This document shows positions 14,837 through 23,161 of a stretch of 39,723 nt of DNA, piece by piece. Position 1 is the stretch's first letter; each line of letters starts with the position of its first letter. The notes beneath the pieces were generated by a model, which did no database searches, was not told the origin of the DNA, and saw only the letters and a program-made list of their open reading frames with translations. The stretch spans positions 1 to 39,723 of the forward strand of contig JAEERM010000018.1 in assembly GCA_016285835.1 (NCBI GenBank), given 5' to 3'. The DNA comes from Fibrobacter sp. (lineage in GTDB: Bacteria; Fibrobacterota; Fibrobacteria; Fibrobacterales; Fibrobacteraceae). Position numbers and translations under genes: made by a program.

Positions 14837-15673
14837 ATGGTTCTCGACGAGTTCTACAAACTGAATAACAGCCAGCGGATTCCGAAGGTTGCGCTTGGGA
14901 CTTGGCAAGTTCCCAACGGAACGGCAAAAACCGCCGTTGCAGCGGCTATCGACGCCGGTTTCAAGAATATCGATACCGCCATTGCCTACGAAAATGAGGA
15001 AGGTGTGGGAGAAGGCATCCGCGCGGGCCTTGCCGCCACTGGCATTCACCGCGAAAGCATTTTCGTCTCCTCCAAAATTCCCGCCGAAGTCAAGTCGTAC
15101 AAAGAAGCCGAGAAAAACATCCTAGAATCACTCGTGCGGCTGGACTGCCGGCACATAGACCTCATGCTCATCCACGCGCCCAAACCCTGGAGCGAGATGA
15201 ATAGCCCCTTCAAGGGGCGGGATTACTATGGCGAGAATCTGGAAGTCTGGCGCGCCATGGAAGAAGCCTACGTTGCCGGGCGTTTCCGCGCTATCGGCGT
15301 GTCGAATTTCGAAATCGAGGATTTGGACAACATAATGGAAGGCTGTCGCGTGATGCCCGCCGTAAACCAGATTCGCGTGCATATCGGGCATGTCCCGACA
15401 GAACTCATTGAATATTGCCACACCAACGGCATTTTGGTGCAGGCCTATTCGCCAAACGCCACGGGCCGCCTCGCAAGCGTGCCCGAGATCTGCGCAATGG
15501 CGGAAAAATACGGTGTGTCGGTACCCCAGCTAGCAAGCCGATTCGTGTTGCAACTGGGCCTCTTGCCAATCCCCAAATCGGCAAGCCCCGAACACATTCG
15601 CCAAAACGCGAACCTGGATTTCGAAATCAACCTCGAAGACATGGGAAAACTGCTCGCCATCAAGGACCTCTAG
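14837..15673 (+). CDS. Aldo/keto reductase
   Basis: AKR enzymes reduce carbonyl compounds with NADPH. This 278-aa protein shows the signature tetrad: Asp in NIDTAIAYENEEGVG (about residue 47), Tyr in the same block, Lys in FVSSKIPAE (about 81) and His in LMLIHAPKPW (about 114). Other landmarks are IGVSNFE and the C-terminal cofactor segment LLPIPKSASPEHI. ATG 14837 is preferred over an in-frame GTG at 14831, because GGAGGTGATC, a full anti-Shine-Dalgarno match, lies directly upstream and overlaps that GTG. It resembles the 2,5-diketo-gluconate reductase group; the substrate is unknown. Confidence 0.92.
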   Translation: MVLDEFYKLNNSQRIPKVALGTWQVPNGTAKTAVAAAIDAGFKNIDTAIAYENEEGVGEGIRAGLAATGIHRESIFVSSKIPAEVKSYKEAEKNILESLVRLDCRHIDLMLIHAPKPWSEMNSPFKGRDYYGENLEVWRAMEEAYVAGRFRAIGVSNFEIEDLDNIMEGCRVMPAVNQIRVHIGHVPTELIEYCHTNGILVQAYSPNATGRLASVPEICAMAEKYGVSVPQLASRFVLQLGLLPIPKSASPEHIRQNANLDFEINLEDMGKLLAIKDL

Positions 15674-15710
15674 GGTTCAACACAACTCGGCGACAAGCCA
15701 AACCCTTAGC

Positions 15711-15737
15711 AAACCGGCCCTAGACAGGAGTCGGTTT
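15711..15737 (+). promoter_or_regulatory. Hairpin around the M16 gene ribosome binding site
   Basis: AAACCG (15711-15716) pairs with CGGTTT (15732-15737), placing AGGAG (15726-15730) in a 15-base loop; TTTGTTTG follows. It may be a weak terminator of the upstream gene, a translational control element, or chance. Confidence 0.3.
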
Positions 15738-17233
15738 TGTTTGTGACGCGAAAAAGTGCTATCTTGTTTGCCATGACACGTCATTTCTTCCGCACGATTT
15801 TCGGCATAGCCCTTGTTCCGGCCTTTGCGTTGGCCGCGGTAAACCTCCCTGTACACAAGGAAGTTCTCCCCAACGGGCTCACGGTTTTGCTGCACCCCAA
15901 CAAGCAGGCGCCCACAGTAAGCTGCCGCTTGTTCTACGTGACAGGCTCGGTACACGAAGTCCCGGGCAAGTCAGGCCTTGCGCACATCCTGGAGCACGAG
16001 CTCTTCAAGGGCACCAAGAAGGTCGGCGTCTCGGACAGCGTTGCCGATGCGCGTTTTATGGAGACACAGGATAGTCTGCAAGCGCTCATCCGTTCCGCGA
16101 AACTGGCCGGGGACACGGCAAAGCTCAAAGATCTAAACGCAAAGCACGATTCCGTGCTGAACGAGCATCGCAAGATTTTTGTGAAAGACGAACTGTGGGG
16201 AGCCTACCAGGCCGCTGGCGGCACTGGGCTCAACGCGTTCACGACAGACTTGATGACAGCCTATATCGTGACGCTCCCCAAGAACAAGATTGAACTGTTC
16301 ATGTGGCTCGAAGCCGACCGCATGCAAAACGCCGTGCTCCGCGAATTCTATTCCGAACGCTCCGTCGTGCGCGAAGAACGCCGCATGCGCTACGACGACA
16401 AGCCCACAGGCCGTTACTACGAAAGCCTGAATTCACTGATTTACGAGGCATTCCCGTACCGCGTGCCGACTATCGGCTGGCCAAGCGATATCGACAACCT
16501 GACTCGCGAAATGGCCGAAGAACATTACCGCAAGTATTACAAACCGCGCAACGCCATCCTCGTGCTGGCTGGCGATTTGGATACGGCGGCCACGATGGAT
16601 TTGGTCAAGAAGTACTTCGCCGCGATTCCTGCCGGCGAGGAATTCCCACCGCTCACCATCCGCGACCCGGAGCAGGCCGGCGAAAAGCGACTCGCCGTGA
16701 CGCGACCCGATGCGCCGAACCTGTTCAATTTGGTATTCAAGACACCCGAGGTGGGTGACCCGTCGCTTTACGCGCTCGACATCGTCGAGGGCGTCCTGAA
16801 CGGACGCTCCGGCCGCCTGTACAAAAGGCTCGTCGAAGAAGAAAAGCTCGCCGTCAGCACCAGCGCAAGCAACAGCCCCAACAAGTACGTATCCGAATTC
16901 TCGGTCCGCGTGAACCTGCGCCCCGACGCCGACGTGCAAAAGGTCGAGAAAATTGTTTGGGAAGAGCTCGAAAAGCTGAAGGTGACCCCCGTAAGCGAAC
17001 GCGAATTCCAGCGCGTAAAGAACCATGCCTACGCAGGCCTAGTCCGTAGCCTCACCGACATGGAAAACGTAGCCACAATGCTCGCCTGGTACGAAATGTA
17101 CGGCGATTACCGCATATTCCTCGACTGGGCCGAGAACCTGAACAAGGTGACCGCATCGCAGGTGCAATCGATTGCCGCAGCTACGTTCGACCACGACAAG
17201 GCCGTGACGGGCACACTGCTCAAGAAGAAATAA
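15737..17233 (+). CDS. M16 family zinc metallopeptidase (pitrilysin-like), exported
   Basis: This 498-aa protein (TTG start) has a hydrophobic signal sequence ending PAFALA. The inverted zinc motif HILEH is at residues 83-87, with the downstream glutamate region FYSERSVVREERRMRYDD. A charged insert of about 60 residues between them (KLAGDTAKLKDLNAKHDSVL) is typical of one subgroup of secreted bacterial M16 proteins. The second, non-catalytic half is present (NRPRNAILVLAGDLD-like and RSLTDMENVATMLAWYEMYG). Start choice: TTG 15737 has AGGAG 6 bases upstream; ATG 15773 also gives a good signal peptide (MTRHFFRTIFGIALVPAFALA) but lacks a ribosome binding site. It probably degrades peptides in the periplasm. 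Confidence 0.88.
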   Translation: MFVTRKSAILFAMTRHFFRTIFGIALVPAFALAAVNLPVHKEVLPNGLTVLLHPNKQAPTVSCRLFYVTGSVHEVPGKSGLAHILEHELFKGTKKVGVSDSVADARFMETQDSLQALIRSAKLAGDTAKLKDLNAKHDSVLNEHRKIFVKDELWGAYQAAGGTGLNAFTTDLMTAYIVTLPKNKIELFMWLEADRMQNAVLREFYSERSVVREERRMRYDDKPTGRYYESLNSLIYEAFPYRVPTIGWPSDIDNLTREMAEEHYRKYYKPRNAILVLAGDLDTAATMDLVKKYFAAIPAGEEFPPLTIRDPEQAGEKRLAVTRPDAPNLFNLVFKTPEVGDPSLYALDIVEGVLNGRSGRLYKRLVEEEKLAVSTSASNSPNKYVSEFSVRVNLRPDADVQKVEKIVWEELEKLKVTPVSEREFQRVKNHAYAGLVRSLTDMENVATMLAWYEMYGDYRIFLDWAENLNKVTASQVQSIAAATFDHDKAVTGTLLKKK

Positions 17234-17258
17234 AAAGAAGGGCCGCTTTCCGCGGCCC
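17232..17258 (-). terminator. Terminator of the GH9 gene
   Basis: The perfect 7-bp stem GGGCCGC (17240-17246) / GCGGCCC (17252-17258) has its T-rich side (CTTCTTTTTA) on the minus strand, just after the GH9 stop. It overlaps the end of the M16 gene. Confidence 0.75.
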
Positions 17259-17263
17259 ACCTG

Positions 17264-19462
17264 CTATCTTATCACAATCTTTCGGATTCCAAGTTTACCC
17301 ACCCTCACAAGGTAGATTCCGCCTTGGTTTTCCGGCATCCGAATAGTCACGGAATGTCCGACAAGCTTTTCGGTTCGGACACACTTGCCCGAAAGGTTGA
17401 ACACCTGCACCGTCTCGCCCGCACGGCCAGACAATTCAATATGGATTGCGTTACCGTTCACCGAGATATTGAGATGCGGCAGGAGTTTTTCTACGCGAGG
17501 AATAGCATCGTCATCTTTACCCGGCTTATCATTCGACGAATCGGCATCCGCCGTATCAATAGGCGGCAGCGGATCCGGCAGGGCCGGGATTTTCACTTTT
17601 ACCTCGTCATAACGGACAGCGACAGCCATCAAGTACCACGTGCTATGCGGCAGCCACTGCTCGTCCCAGCGCCACACCTGCCAAGCTTCCTTCTGAGCAT
17701 CAAAGCCTACAGCAGCAACGCCGTCGTCGGTCCAAGCAATTCCCGAACCGTCCTGATTCTTGCCACTGATGCCGTTTGCAATACCGCCATCGAGAGTGGC
17801 ATCGAACTCAGACTGTCCATCATACTTCTGCGGGTTCTTGGTCCCCTTTCCCTGCATCATGCAAGTGGCATAGGGGTTCTTGCCCAGAATCCAGTCCAGC
17901 TGGTCGACAGCATACTTGTCGGCACCAGCATCGCCGTCAGCTTCCAAGATGCGGTGAGCGTATAAAACAGCCGCAGCAAGGCTTGCGATACGGGCGCTCT
18001 CGCCCTGCCACCAGTAATTGGATTCGTTGTCGTGCGGGATAAAGAACCCGTCCTTGATGGCACCATTCGTCTTGTAGGTCTGGCGGGCATAGCCGAACGG
18101 ATTGTCCACCTTCCCCGTCACCTTCAAAAGCCAGTCAAAATGCTTCTTGGCCGCAGCCTTGGCGGTCTTCAATTCCGGAGTGTAATCCACGGTACACTCC
18201 GTATTGGCCGGGCACGGCTCATATTCCCTAGCATTGGCTTCCACTTCCATATAACGCACCAGGGCAACCAGCGGGAGCCCCGCATCGCTTGCATGCCAGA
18301 ACGGGCGCGTCTTGGCATCGTCACTCCAGAAATAGCCATCATCACTGAGACGGCCTGCAAGGTGTTCCGCGCGTTTGCCGGCATCCTTCAAATAGCTGGA
18401 ATCATGCGAAGCCTCATAAAGTTCGGTCGCGGCAAGGAGCGCCGTATAGTCGTCAATGATGTTTTCCTTGTTGTCGTCACAGTATTCGCAATTTCCGCCG
18501 ATACTTTGTTTGGAAGTCAGATGCGCATAGGCGCGCTTGGCACCAGCGAGGTACTGTTCGCTTGTGGAATCGCCATTCGTCTTGAGTTGCGCCGCACGAG
18601 CCAAGCCCGCAATCGCCATGCCACCGCCTTCGCGGAACGCTGTCTGGTATTGACTTGACTTGTCGCCATCGGGCCCGACGAACGCACAAATTTCGCGTTT
18701 GTCAAACGGGTTGCCCCACTTGTCGAAAACCGTCATGTAGAAGAAGCCTTGTTCATCGAGCATGCGCAACAGGAAGTCAGCACCGTACACGGCCTCGTCC
18801 TTGGTCTTGGCCTTGGTCGACGTCTTGCCGAGCAGGGCCGGAATGCGTTCGGCAGTAAACGCAAGAGCCCACACGGTCAGCGGTATCTGCTGCGGGTTCA
18901 GGTAGTTTGCATAGGAAAGATGAGAAAGGTACTTGCTCACGTCACCACTGGCATCGTACCAGCCGCCGTGCACATCGCGAGTCTTTCCATCGCCCTTGTA
19001 AATGGGCAAACTCTTGTCCTGGTTCTTGATGGTCTCGTTCTCGGCGCGATCGTTGTAGAAGTAATCGAGCACCGTAGAAAGAGTCTTCTGCGCCAAGGCG
19101 TTGTCTTCGACCTTGAACTCGCCGGAATTTTGTGGCTGGCCATTTTCGCTGACCTGCAAAGTGTAGGTGCCGGCAGCAACATCGCTACCCAAGTCCGCCA
19201 CATAGAACTTGCCGTTGTTCAGCCAGTTGTCCGGATTGGTACCGGAAGAAAGCGTACCCGACTTCACCGTGTTTCCGCTAGAAATCAACTTGAACTCGGC
19301 GCCATCCAGCGAGTTGTCGCTCCTGACAATGACATTTATGGGGAGTCCAGTATCGTAGCCGACCTGGTTGTAGAAAAACTTGACTTCGGACCATGCGCTG
19401 CCAGCAGCCAACGCAACCAAAAGTGGGACAAAGGAATACGAAATTTTATTGTGCATGTCCAT
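17264..19462 (-). CDS. Glycoside hydrolase family 9 endoglucanase with T9SS-type C-terminus
   Basis: GH9 enzymes cleave beta-1,4-glucan with inversion. This 732-aa protein has a signal peptide (VPLLVALAAGSAWS), then a CelD-type N-terminal Ig-like domain (about residues 27-120, FFYNQVGYDTGLPINVIVRS). The GH9 (alpha/alpha)6 domain follows (about 130-610): the aspartate motif GGWYDASGDVSKYLSHLSY, HDNESNYWWQGESARIASLA (about 477-496) and QLDWILGKNPYA. A Pro/Asp linker (PALPDPLPPIDTADADSS) leads to a C-terminal domain of about 75 residues ending GIYLVRVGKLGIRKIVIR, as in T9SS sorting domains. The promoter lies 5 bp from the first ATG; no ribosome binding site is seen. A second start (MHNKIS, 19456) would also give an intact signal peptide. 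It is a secreted cellulase, probably surface-associated. Confidence 0.92.
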   Translation of the reverse strand: MDMHNKISYSFVPLLVALAAGSAWSEVKFFYNQVGYDTGLPINVIVRSDNSLDGAEFKLISSGNTVKSGTLSSGTNPDNWLNNGKFYVADLGSDVAAGTYTLQVSENGQPQNSGEFKVEDNALAQKTLSTVLDYFYNDRAENETIKNQDKSLPIYKGDGKTRDVHGGWYDASGDVSKYLSHLSYANYLNPQQIPLTVWALAFTAERIPALLGKTSTKAKTKDEAVYGADFLLRMLDEQGFFYMTVFDKWGNPFDKREICAFVGPDGDKSSQYQTAFREGGGMAIAGLARAAQLKTNGDSTSEQYLAGAKRAYAHLTSKQSIGGNCEYCDDNKENIIDDYTALLAATELYEASHDSSYLKDAGKRAEHLAGRLSDDGYFWSDDAKTRPFWHASDAGLPLVALVRYMEVEANAREYEPCPANTECTVDYTPELKTAKAAAKKHFDWLLKVTGKVDNPFGYARQTYKTNGAIKDGFFIPHDNESNYWWQGESARIASLAAAVLYAHRILEADGDAGADKYAVDQLDWILGKNPYATCMMQGKGTKNPQKYDGQSEFDATLDGGIANGISGKNQDGSGIAWTDDGVAAVGFDAQKEAWQVWRWDEQWLPHSTWYLMAVAVRYDEVKVKIPALPDPLPPIDTADADSSNDKPGKDDDAIPRVEKLLPHLNISVNGNAIHIELSGRAGETVQVFNLSGKCVRTEKLVGHSVTIRMPENQGGIYLVRVGKLGIRKIVIR

Positions 19463-19467
19463 AATCT

Positions 19468-19496
19468 ATACTATTGGTGGGCAAAAGAAATGTAAA
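19468..19496 (-). promoter_or_regulatory. Promoter of the GH9 gene, adjacent to the start codon
   Basis: On the minus strand, -35 TTTACA (19496-19491), a 17-bp spacer and -10 TAGTAT (19473-19468). Only five bases (AGATT) separate the -10 from ATG 19462, so transcription is expected to start at or next to the A of the ATG. Confidence 0.65.
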
Positions 19497-19620
19497 CCTT
19501 TTTTCTTGTGACCCAAGACAACGAATGATGTTCCACCGAATAACCAGCCGAAACAGCACGGGCAAACCCACACGATTCCGAGACATGGGAAAAAGAGACA
19601 AGATTGTCCTAGCATCATTC

Positions 19621-19637
19621 TACGCATATTTAGCGTA
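19621..19637. repeat. 17-bp palindromic repeat, copy 1
   Basis: TACGC and GCGTA arms flank ATATTTA. An exact second copy lies at 19780-19796, 159 bp away and in the same orientation, with different flanking bases. Confidence 0.85.
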
Positions 19638-19779
19638 ATTCAAAACTAAGAAGACTTCTTGACCTATTTTTGAAAGACCGAACACCTTAAGTATTTTTGC
19701 CAGGAAAAAGACAGGAAATCTTTTTTCAAATATTCCGCCACAACAAATTTTGAAGAATAAAGCCATTTCAATCATTATA

Positions 19780-19796
19780 TACGCATATTTAGCGTA
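19780..19796. repeat. 17-bp palindromic repeat, copy 2
   Basis: Exact copy of the 17-bp palindrome at 19621-19637 (arms TACGC/GCGTA, centre ATATTTA). Confidence 0.85.
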
Positions 19797-19944
19797 GAAA
19801 ACACACTTTTTCGCACGTCCTTCTTTTTCTCCTATTGCAGTCTCCATCTTAATAATCTATGTTTGTCTTCACAACAATAAACCTTAACCTCAAAGCCGCT
19901 TGCGGCGAGCCCACACCTCAAAGCGAAGCGACCTCATAGCCACT

Positions 19945-20886
19945 ATGTACTACGAAACCATCAAAGTCCTCGACTGCACCATCCGCGACGGCGGCCTCGT
20001 CAACAAGCACGATTTTTCTCTTGAATTCGTGCGTAGATTATACACGCTCCTTTCTGCAGCCGGCATCGACTACATGGAAATGGGTTATAAAAACTCCCCC
20101 GAACTCTTCGACCCCAAGGAATACGGCCCGTGGAAGTTCTGCGACGACGACCTGCTCTGGAAGGTCAAGGACGGCATTGAATCCAAGATGAAAATGGCCG
20201 TGATGGCCGACGTGGGCCGCGTGAACATGGACGCCGTGAAGCCCGCATCCGAAAGCCCCTATCAGATGTTCCGCGTGGCAAGCTACGTCAAGAACATCGA
20301 CAAGGGTATCAGCATGGTGAACGCCTTCCACGACATGGGCTATGAGACAACACTCAACATCATGGCTGTAAGCCGCGACCGTGGCCCGGAACTTGACGAA
20401 GCGCTCCACCAGGTGCAGGAAGAATGCCACGCAGACGTTCTCTACCTCGTCGACAGCTTCGGCGCCTTCTACCAGGAAGATATCGACAAGGAACTCGCCC
20501 GTTACAAGAGCATCGTGAAAAACAAGAAGTTCGGCTTCCATGGCCACAACAACCAGCAGCTCGCCTTCTCCAACACGATCCAGGCCATCATCAACCACGT
20601 GGACTACCTCGACGGTTCTGTTTCGGGCATGGGCCGCGGCGCGGGCAACTGCACCACCGAACTTTTGCTCAGCTTCCTCAAGAACCCGAAATACGATTTG
20701 CGCCCGGTTCTCGATGCCATCGAGGAACTCTTCCTCCCGTTGCAGCAGAAGTACGAATGGGGCTATATCATCCCGCAGATGATTACGGGCATGCTCAACC
20801 GCCATCCGCAAGACGCCATCGCCGTCCGCAAGACGGAAGACCGCGATCACTACCGCAAGTTCTACAACCACATGATGAATGACTAA
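19945..20886 (+). CDS. HMGL-like aldolase catalytic-domain protein
   Basis: This 313-aa protein belongs to the HMG-CoA lyase-like/DRE-TIM metallolyase group (COG0119), which makes or breaks C-C bonds next to a carboxylate using a divalent metal. Seen: VLDCTIRDGGLVNKHDF near the N-terminus (Arg and Asp of the DRE-type motif), VDSFGAFY, the metal-binding HGHNNQQLAFSN (about residues 197-208), and GMGRGAGNCTTELLL. It is most like 4-hydroxy-2-oxovalerate aldolase-type proteins but lacks a partner acetaldehyde dehydrogenase gene nearby, so the substrate is unknown. ATG 19945 (MYYETIK) fits the family start; upstream in-frame codons are within the GC-rich repeat patch. No clear ribosome binding site is visible. 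Confidence 0.85.
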   Translation: MYYETIKVLDCTIRDGGLVNKHDFSLEFVRRLYTLLSAAGIDYMEMGYKNSPELFDPKEYGPWKFCDDDLLWKVKDGIESKMKMAVMADVGRVNMDAVKPASESPYQMFRVASYVKNIDKGISMVNAFHDMGYETTLNIMAVSRDRGPELDEALHQVQEECHADVLYLVDSFGAFYQEDIDKELARYKSIVKNKKFGFHGHNNQQLAFSNTIQAIINHVDYLDGSVSGMGRGAGNCTTELLLSFLKNPKYDLRPVLDAIEELFLPLQQKYEWGYIIPQMITGMLNRHPQDAIAVRKTEDRDHYRKFYNHMMND

Positions 20887-20914
20887 TTAAACTCATAAAA
20901 AAATTAAACAATCC

Positions 20915-20942
20915 AAGGTCACGAGCATATCGTGGCCTTTTA
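20915..20942 (+). terminator. Terminator after the aldolase gene
   Basis: Stem GGTCACGA (20917-20924) pairs with TCGTGGCC (20930-20937), with one G-T pair and a GCATA loop, then TTTTATT. Confidence 0.85.
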
Positions 20943-21012
20943 TTGTGAAACAGACAACGATTTTATCTCCTTCATCAGGTGCATTTTCCGGATATTAAAG
21001 TATTTTAAGGAT

Positions 21013-23076
21013 ATGAGGTTCCTTAAACTGACTTTCCTGTGCATTATGGGCACAACAGCCATAACTGCGGCACGTCCCGCAAGTCCGGTGGCAACATGCA
21101 TCCCCCAATCAAACGGGGACTGCCTAACCATTCTGCAATACGGCGACGAGCATTACCATTACGCCACGACGATCGACGGCTATCTCGTGGTGCGCGATTC
21201 CATAAATGATTACGTCTATGCCGACGCTAACGCGACAGCTTCTGGGCGCAAGGCGCACAACGCCGACAAAAGATCCACCAGTGACAAATCTTTCTTGAAA
21301 GGTTTAAACCAGCGCGAAATTATCGGCAAGCACATCAAGAACCAAACTTTCCGCTACCCTGAGCAAAGGGATTTGCTTTCAAATTTCCAGCACAAGGCCC
21401 AAGAAAACCGCAAGGCTCTTTATCGCCCCAAACCATTGACCTTCACGAAGGGAGAAAACCGTTTCCCTGTTTTCCTGGTTTCGACAGCTGACCGCGATTT
21501 CGGCGACACCGCCTGGTACAGGCGTTCCCTGAACGAGGTCGGATTTTCCGAAGACGGGCATTACGGAAGCGTCCACGATTATTTCCTCGTCTCATCGGAC
21601 AGCCTGTTCAACCCGACATTCGATGTTTACCCGGTAAAGATTGACCTTCCGTCAACCGAAGCCGGAGACGCAGGTGGCGAGGGCGAGGGTAAATTCGTCA
21701 AAGCGGCGATTGACGCCGCCATAAAGGATATGGGAGACCTGTCCAAATACGACAAGGACGGAGACAAGTACATCGATGGATTTGGCGTGGTCCTCGCCGG
21801 AACCGAAGCCGGATCGGACCTTTGGGGCCACATGTATTACTATACGACATACACCAACCCCGAATTGTACACAGGCTACACCGGAGGTTGGTGGGGCAGC
21901 CGCAATCACAGCACTTCAAACAACAAGTGGGGAAACGACTACAACGGATACAAATTCGACCGTTATCTGCTCATTGCCGAAATGTCTGACCCCATGGCCT
22001 ATATTAAATCCGGCCATAACGGCATTGGCGTTTTCATCCACGAGTTCAGCCATATTCTCGGATTGCCGGACTTCTATACACCCGACGAAAACGACTCGGA
22101 ACCCTACGGCCCATACGAAATCATGGCGCAAGGGATGTACAACGGCACCACCCGAAGTTACCAAATGGGAAGATGCCCTCCCAAATACAGCGCATTCGAA
22201 CGCGAATCCATGGGTTGGATGACCATTCCCGACTTAAAGCCGTCAGTTGAATTGTACGCGCTGGAAATGATAGACGCGAACAAGGCATACAGCGTGACCA
22301 ATCCCAAGAACAACGACGAATACTACGTCATCGAATACCGCCCAAGAATCGGGTGGGACAAGGCCGTTTCCGATACAGCCAATATGGGTATTCTCATCTG
22401 GCACATTGACTACGATAAAAGGGCGTGGGAATATTATCCAAACCAGGATAAAGAGCACTACGGAATAACAGCCGCACTTAATTTATCCAAAAACAAGACG
22501 TTTAAGGATTTCAAGTTCGGAGAAGTGGGCGTCTACAATGCCATCAAGGAAGGCGAAGACAAGGTCTGCTTTGCGACAAAGGACGGCATCGAAGTAAAAT
22601 GCACGGAACCTGAACCCGAATCGAGTTCTGCCGTTGCTTTAAGTTCCTCAGCTGAGTTGAGCTCCGCAGCCGCATCGAGTTCCTCTGCCGCATTGAATCC
22701 CAGCACCGGTTCAAGCTCCTCCAAAAAAACATCGTCACATACGATATCTAGCTCCGCATCATCTTCATCCACAAGGCACCGTTCTTCGGCATCAAAGAAC
22801 GCATCGAAAGACACCACCCTTTTCGCTCCGAACGGCACAATTCAACTCCGGACAGACATCCTCGTACTGGACCAGGAACTCATCGTCAAGACAGATGTTC
22901 GCGGGCTTAAGCACGTACGCATCCTCGACGCGCTCGGTAGCGTAGTCGCCAAATACGACTTCGACACGGAAAAAATGCAGATACCCATCGCCCGGACAAT
23001 GCGCCGCGGGACCTACTTCGTGCAGGTCTATACACAGCAAAAAACACTTGTCACCACGAAAATCAACGCAAAATAA
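21013..23076 (+). CDS. Secreted M6 family metalloprotease with poly-Ser linker and T9SS-type C-terminus
   Basis: ATG 21013 gives 687 aa with signal peptide MRFLKLTFLCIMGTTAITAA; the ribosome binding site is weak (AAGG only two bases from ATG), so the start is uncertain. The zinc site HEFSHILGLPDFY (H343, H347; HExxHxxGxPD) is the M6 (immune inhibitor A type) signature. A Ser/Ala-rich linker of about 65 residues (about 540-600, many SSS runs) leads to a C-terminal domain with VRILDALGSVVAKYDF and ending GTYFVQVYTQQKTLVTTKI, as in T9SS sorting domains. It probably degrades proteins outside the cell or processes surface proteins. Confidence 0.88.
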   Translation: MRFLKLTFLCIMGTTAITAARPASPVATCIPQSNGDCLTILQYGDEHYHYATTIDGYLVVRDSINDYVYADANATASGRKAHNADKRSTSDKSFLKGLNQREIIGKHIKNQTFRYPEQRDLLSNFQHKAQENRKALYRPKPLTFTKGENRFPVFLVSTADRDFGDTAWYRRSLNEVGFSEDGHYGSVHDYFLVSSDSLFNPTFDVYPVKIDLPSTEAGDAGGEGEGKFVKAAIDAAIKDMGDLSKYDKDGDKYIDGFGVVLAGTEAGSDLWGHMYYYTTYTNPELYTGYTGGWWGSRNHSTSNNKWGNDYNGYKFDRYLLIAEMSDPMAYIKSGHNGIGVFIHEFSHILGLPDFYTPDENDSEPYGPYEIMAQGMYNGTTRSYQMGRCPPKYSAFERESMGWMTIPDLKPSVELYALEMIDANKAYSVTNPKNNDEYYVIEYRPRIGWDKAVSDTANMGILIWHIDYDKRAWEYYPNQDKEHYGITAALNLSKNKTFKDFKFGEVGVYNAIKEGEDKVCFATKDGIEVKCTEPEPESSSAVALSSSAELSSAAASSSSAALNPSTGSSSSKKTSSHTISSSASSSSTRHRSSASKNASKDTTLFAPNGTIQLRTDILVLDQELIVKTDVRGLKHVRILDALGSVVAKYDFDTEKMQIPIARTMRRGTYFVQVYTQQKTLVTTKINAK

Positions 23077-23103
23077 GCACTTTTTTTGAAGAATTCTGTC
23101 ATC

Positions 23104-23132
23104 TTTACAGCAAGGCGCCAAATTTCTAAATT
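23104..23132 (+). promoter_or_regulatory. Promoter of maeB
   Basis: -35 TTTACA (23104-23109), a 17-bp spacer and -10 TAAATT (23127-23132). The start near 23139 leaves a leader of about 22 bases carrying AAGGAG. Confidence 0.7.
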
Positions 23133-23139
23133 TGGCGCC
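23114..23139. promoter_or_regulatory. 26-bp palindrome over the maeB promoter (probable operator)
   Basis: The 12-bp arms GGCGCCAAATTT (23114-23125) and AAATTTGGCGCC (23128-23139) are perfect, with a two-base centre. The palindrome covers the spacer, the -10 and the start point, which is the usual place for a repressor site. No T-run follows, so it is not a terminator. Confidence 0.7.
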
Positions 23140-23161
23140 GTAATAATATAAGGAGAGAAGG

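Larger units (their letters stand above)
19497..19944. other. Intergenic region between GH9 and aldolase genes
   Basis: No convincing gene is seen here. The stretch is AT-rich in its middle and holds two copies of a 17-bp palindrome (19621-19637, 19780-19796). Near the right end is a GC-rich patch with CCTCAAAGC at 19888-19896 and 19916-19924 and CCTCATAGC at 19932-19940, plus a small self-complementary GCCGCTTGCGGC. A minus-strand frame of 75 codons (19620-19847) is open but lacks a ribosome binding site, and both of its YAKYA segments are just the palindromes translated. Confidence 0.6.

Noticed and set aside
19620..19847. Possible 75-aa gene on the minus strand between GH9 and aldolase
   Set aside because: No ribosome binding site; both YAKYA segments are translations of the duplicated 17-bp palindrome. 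Better treated as a non-coding repeat region, though a peptide cannot be excluded.
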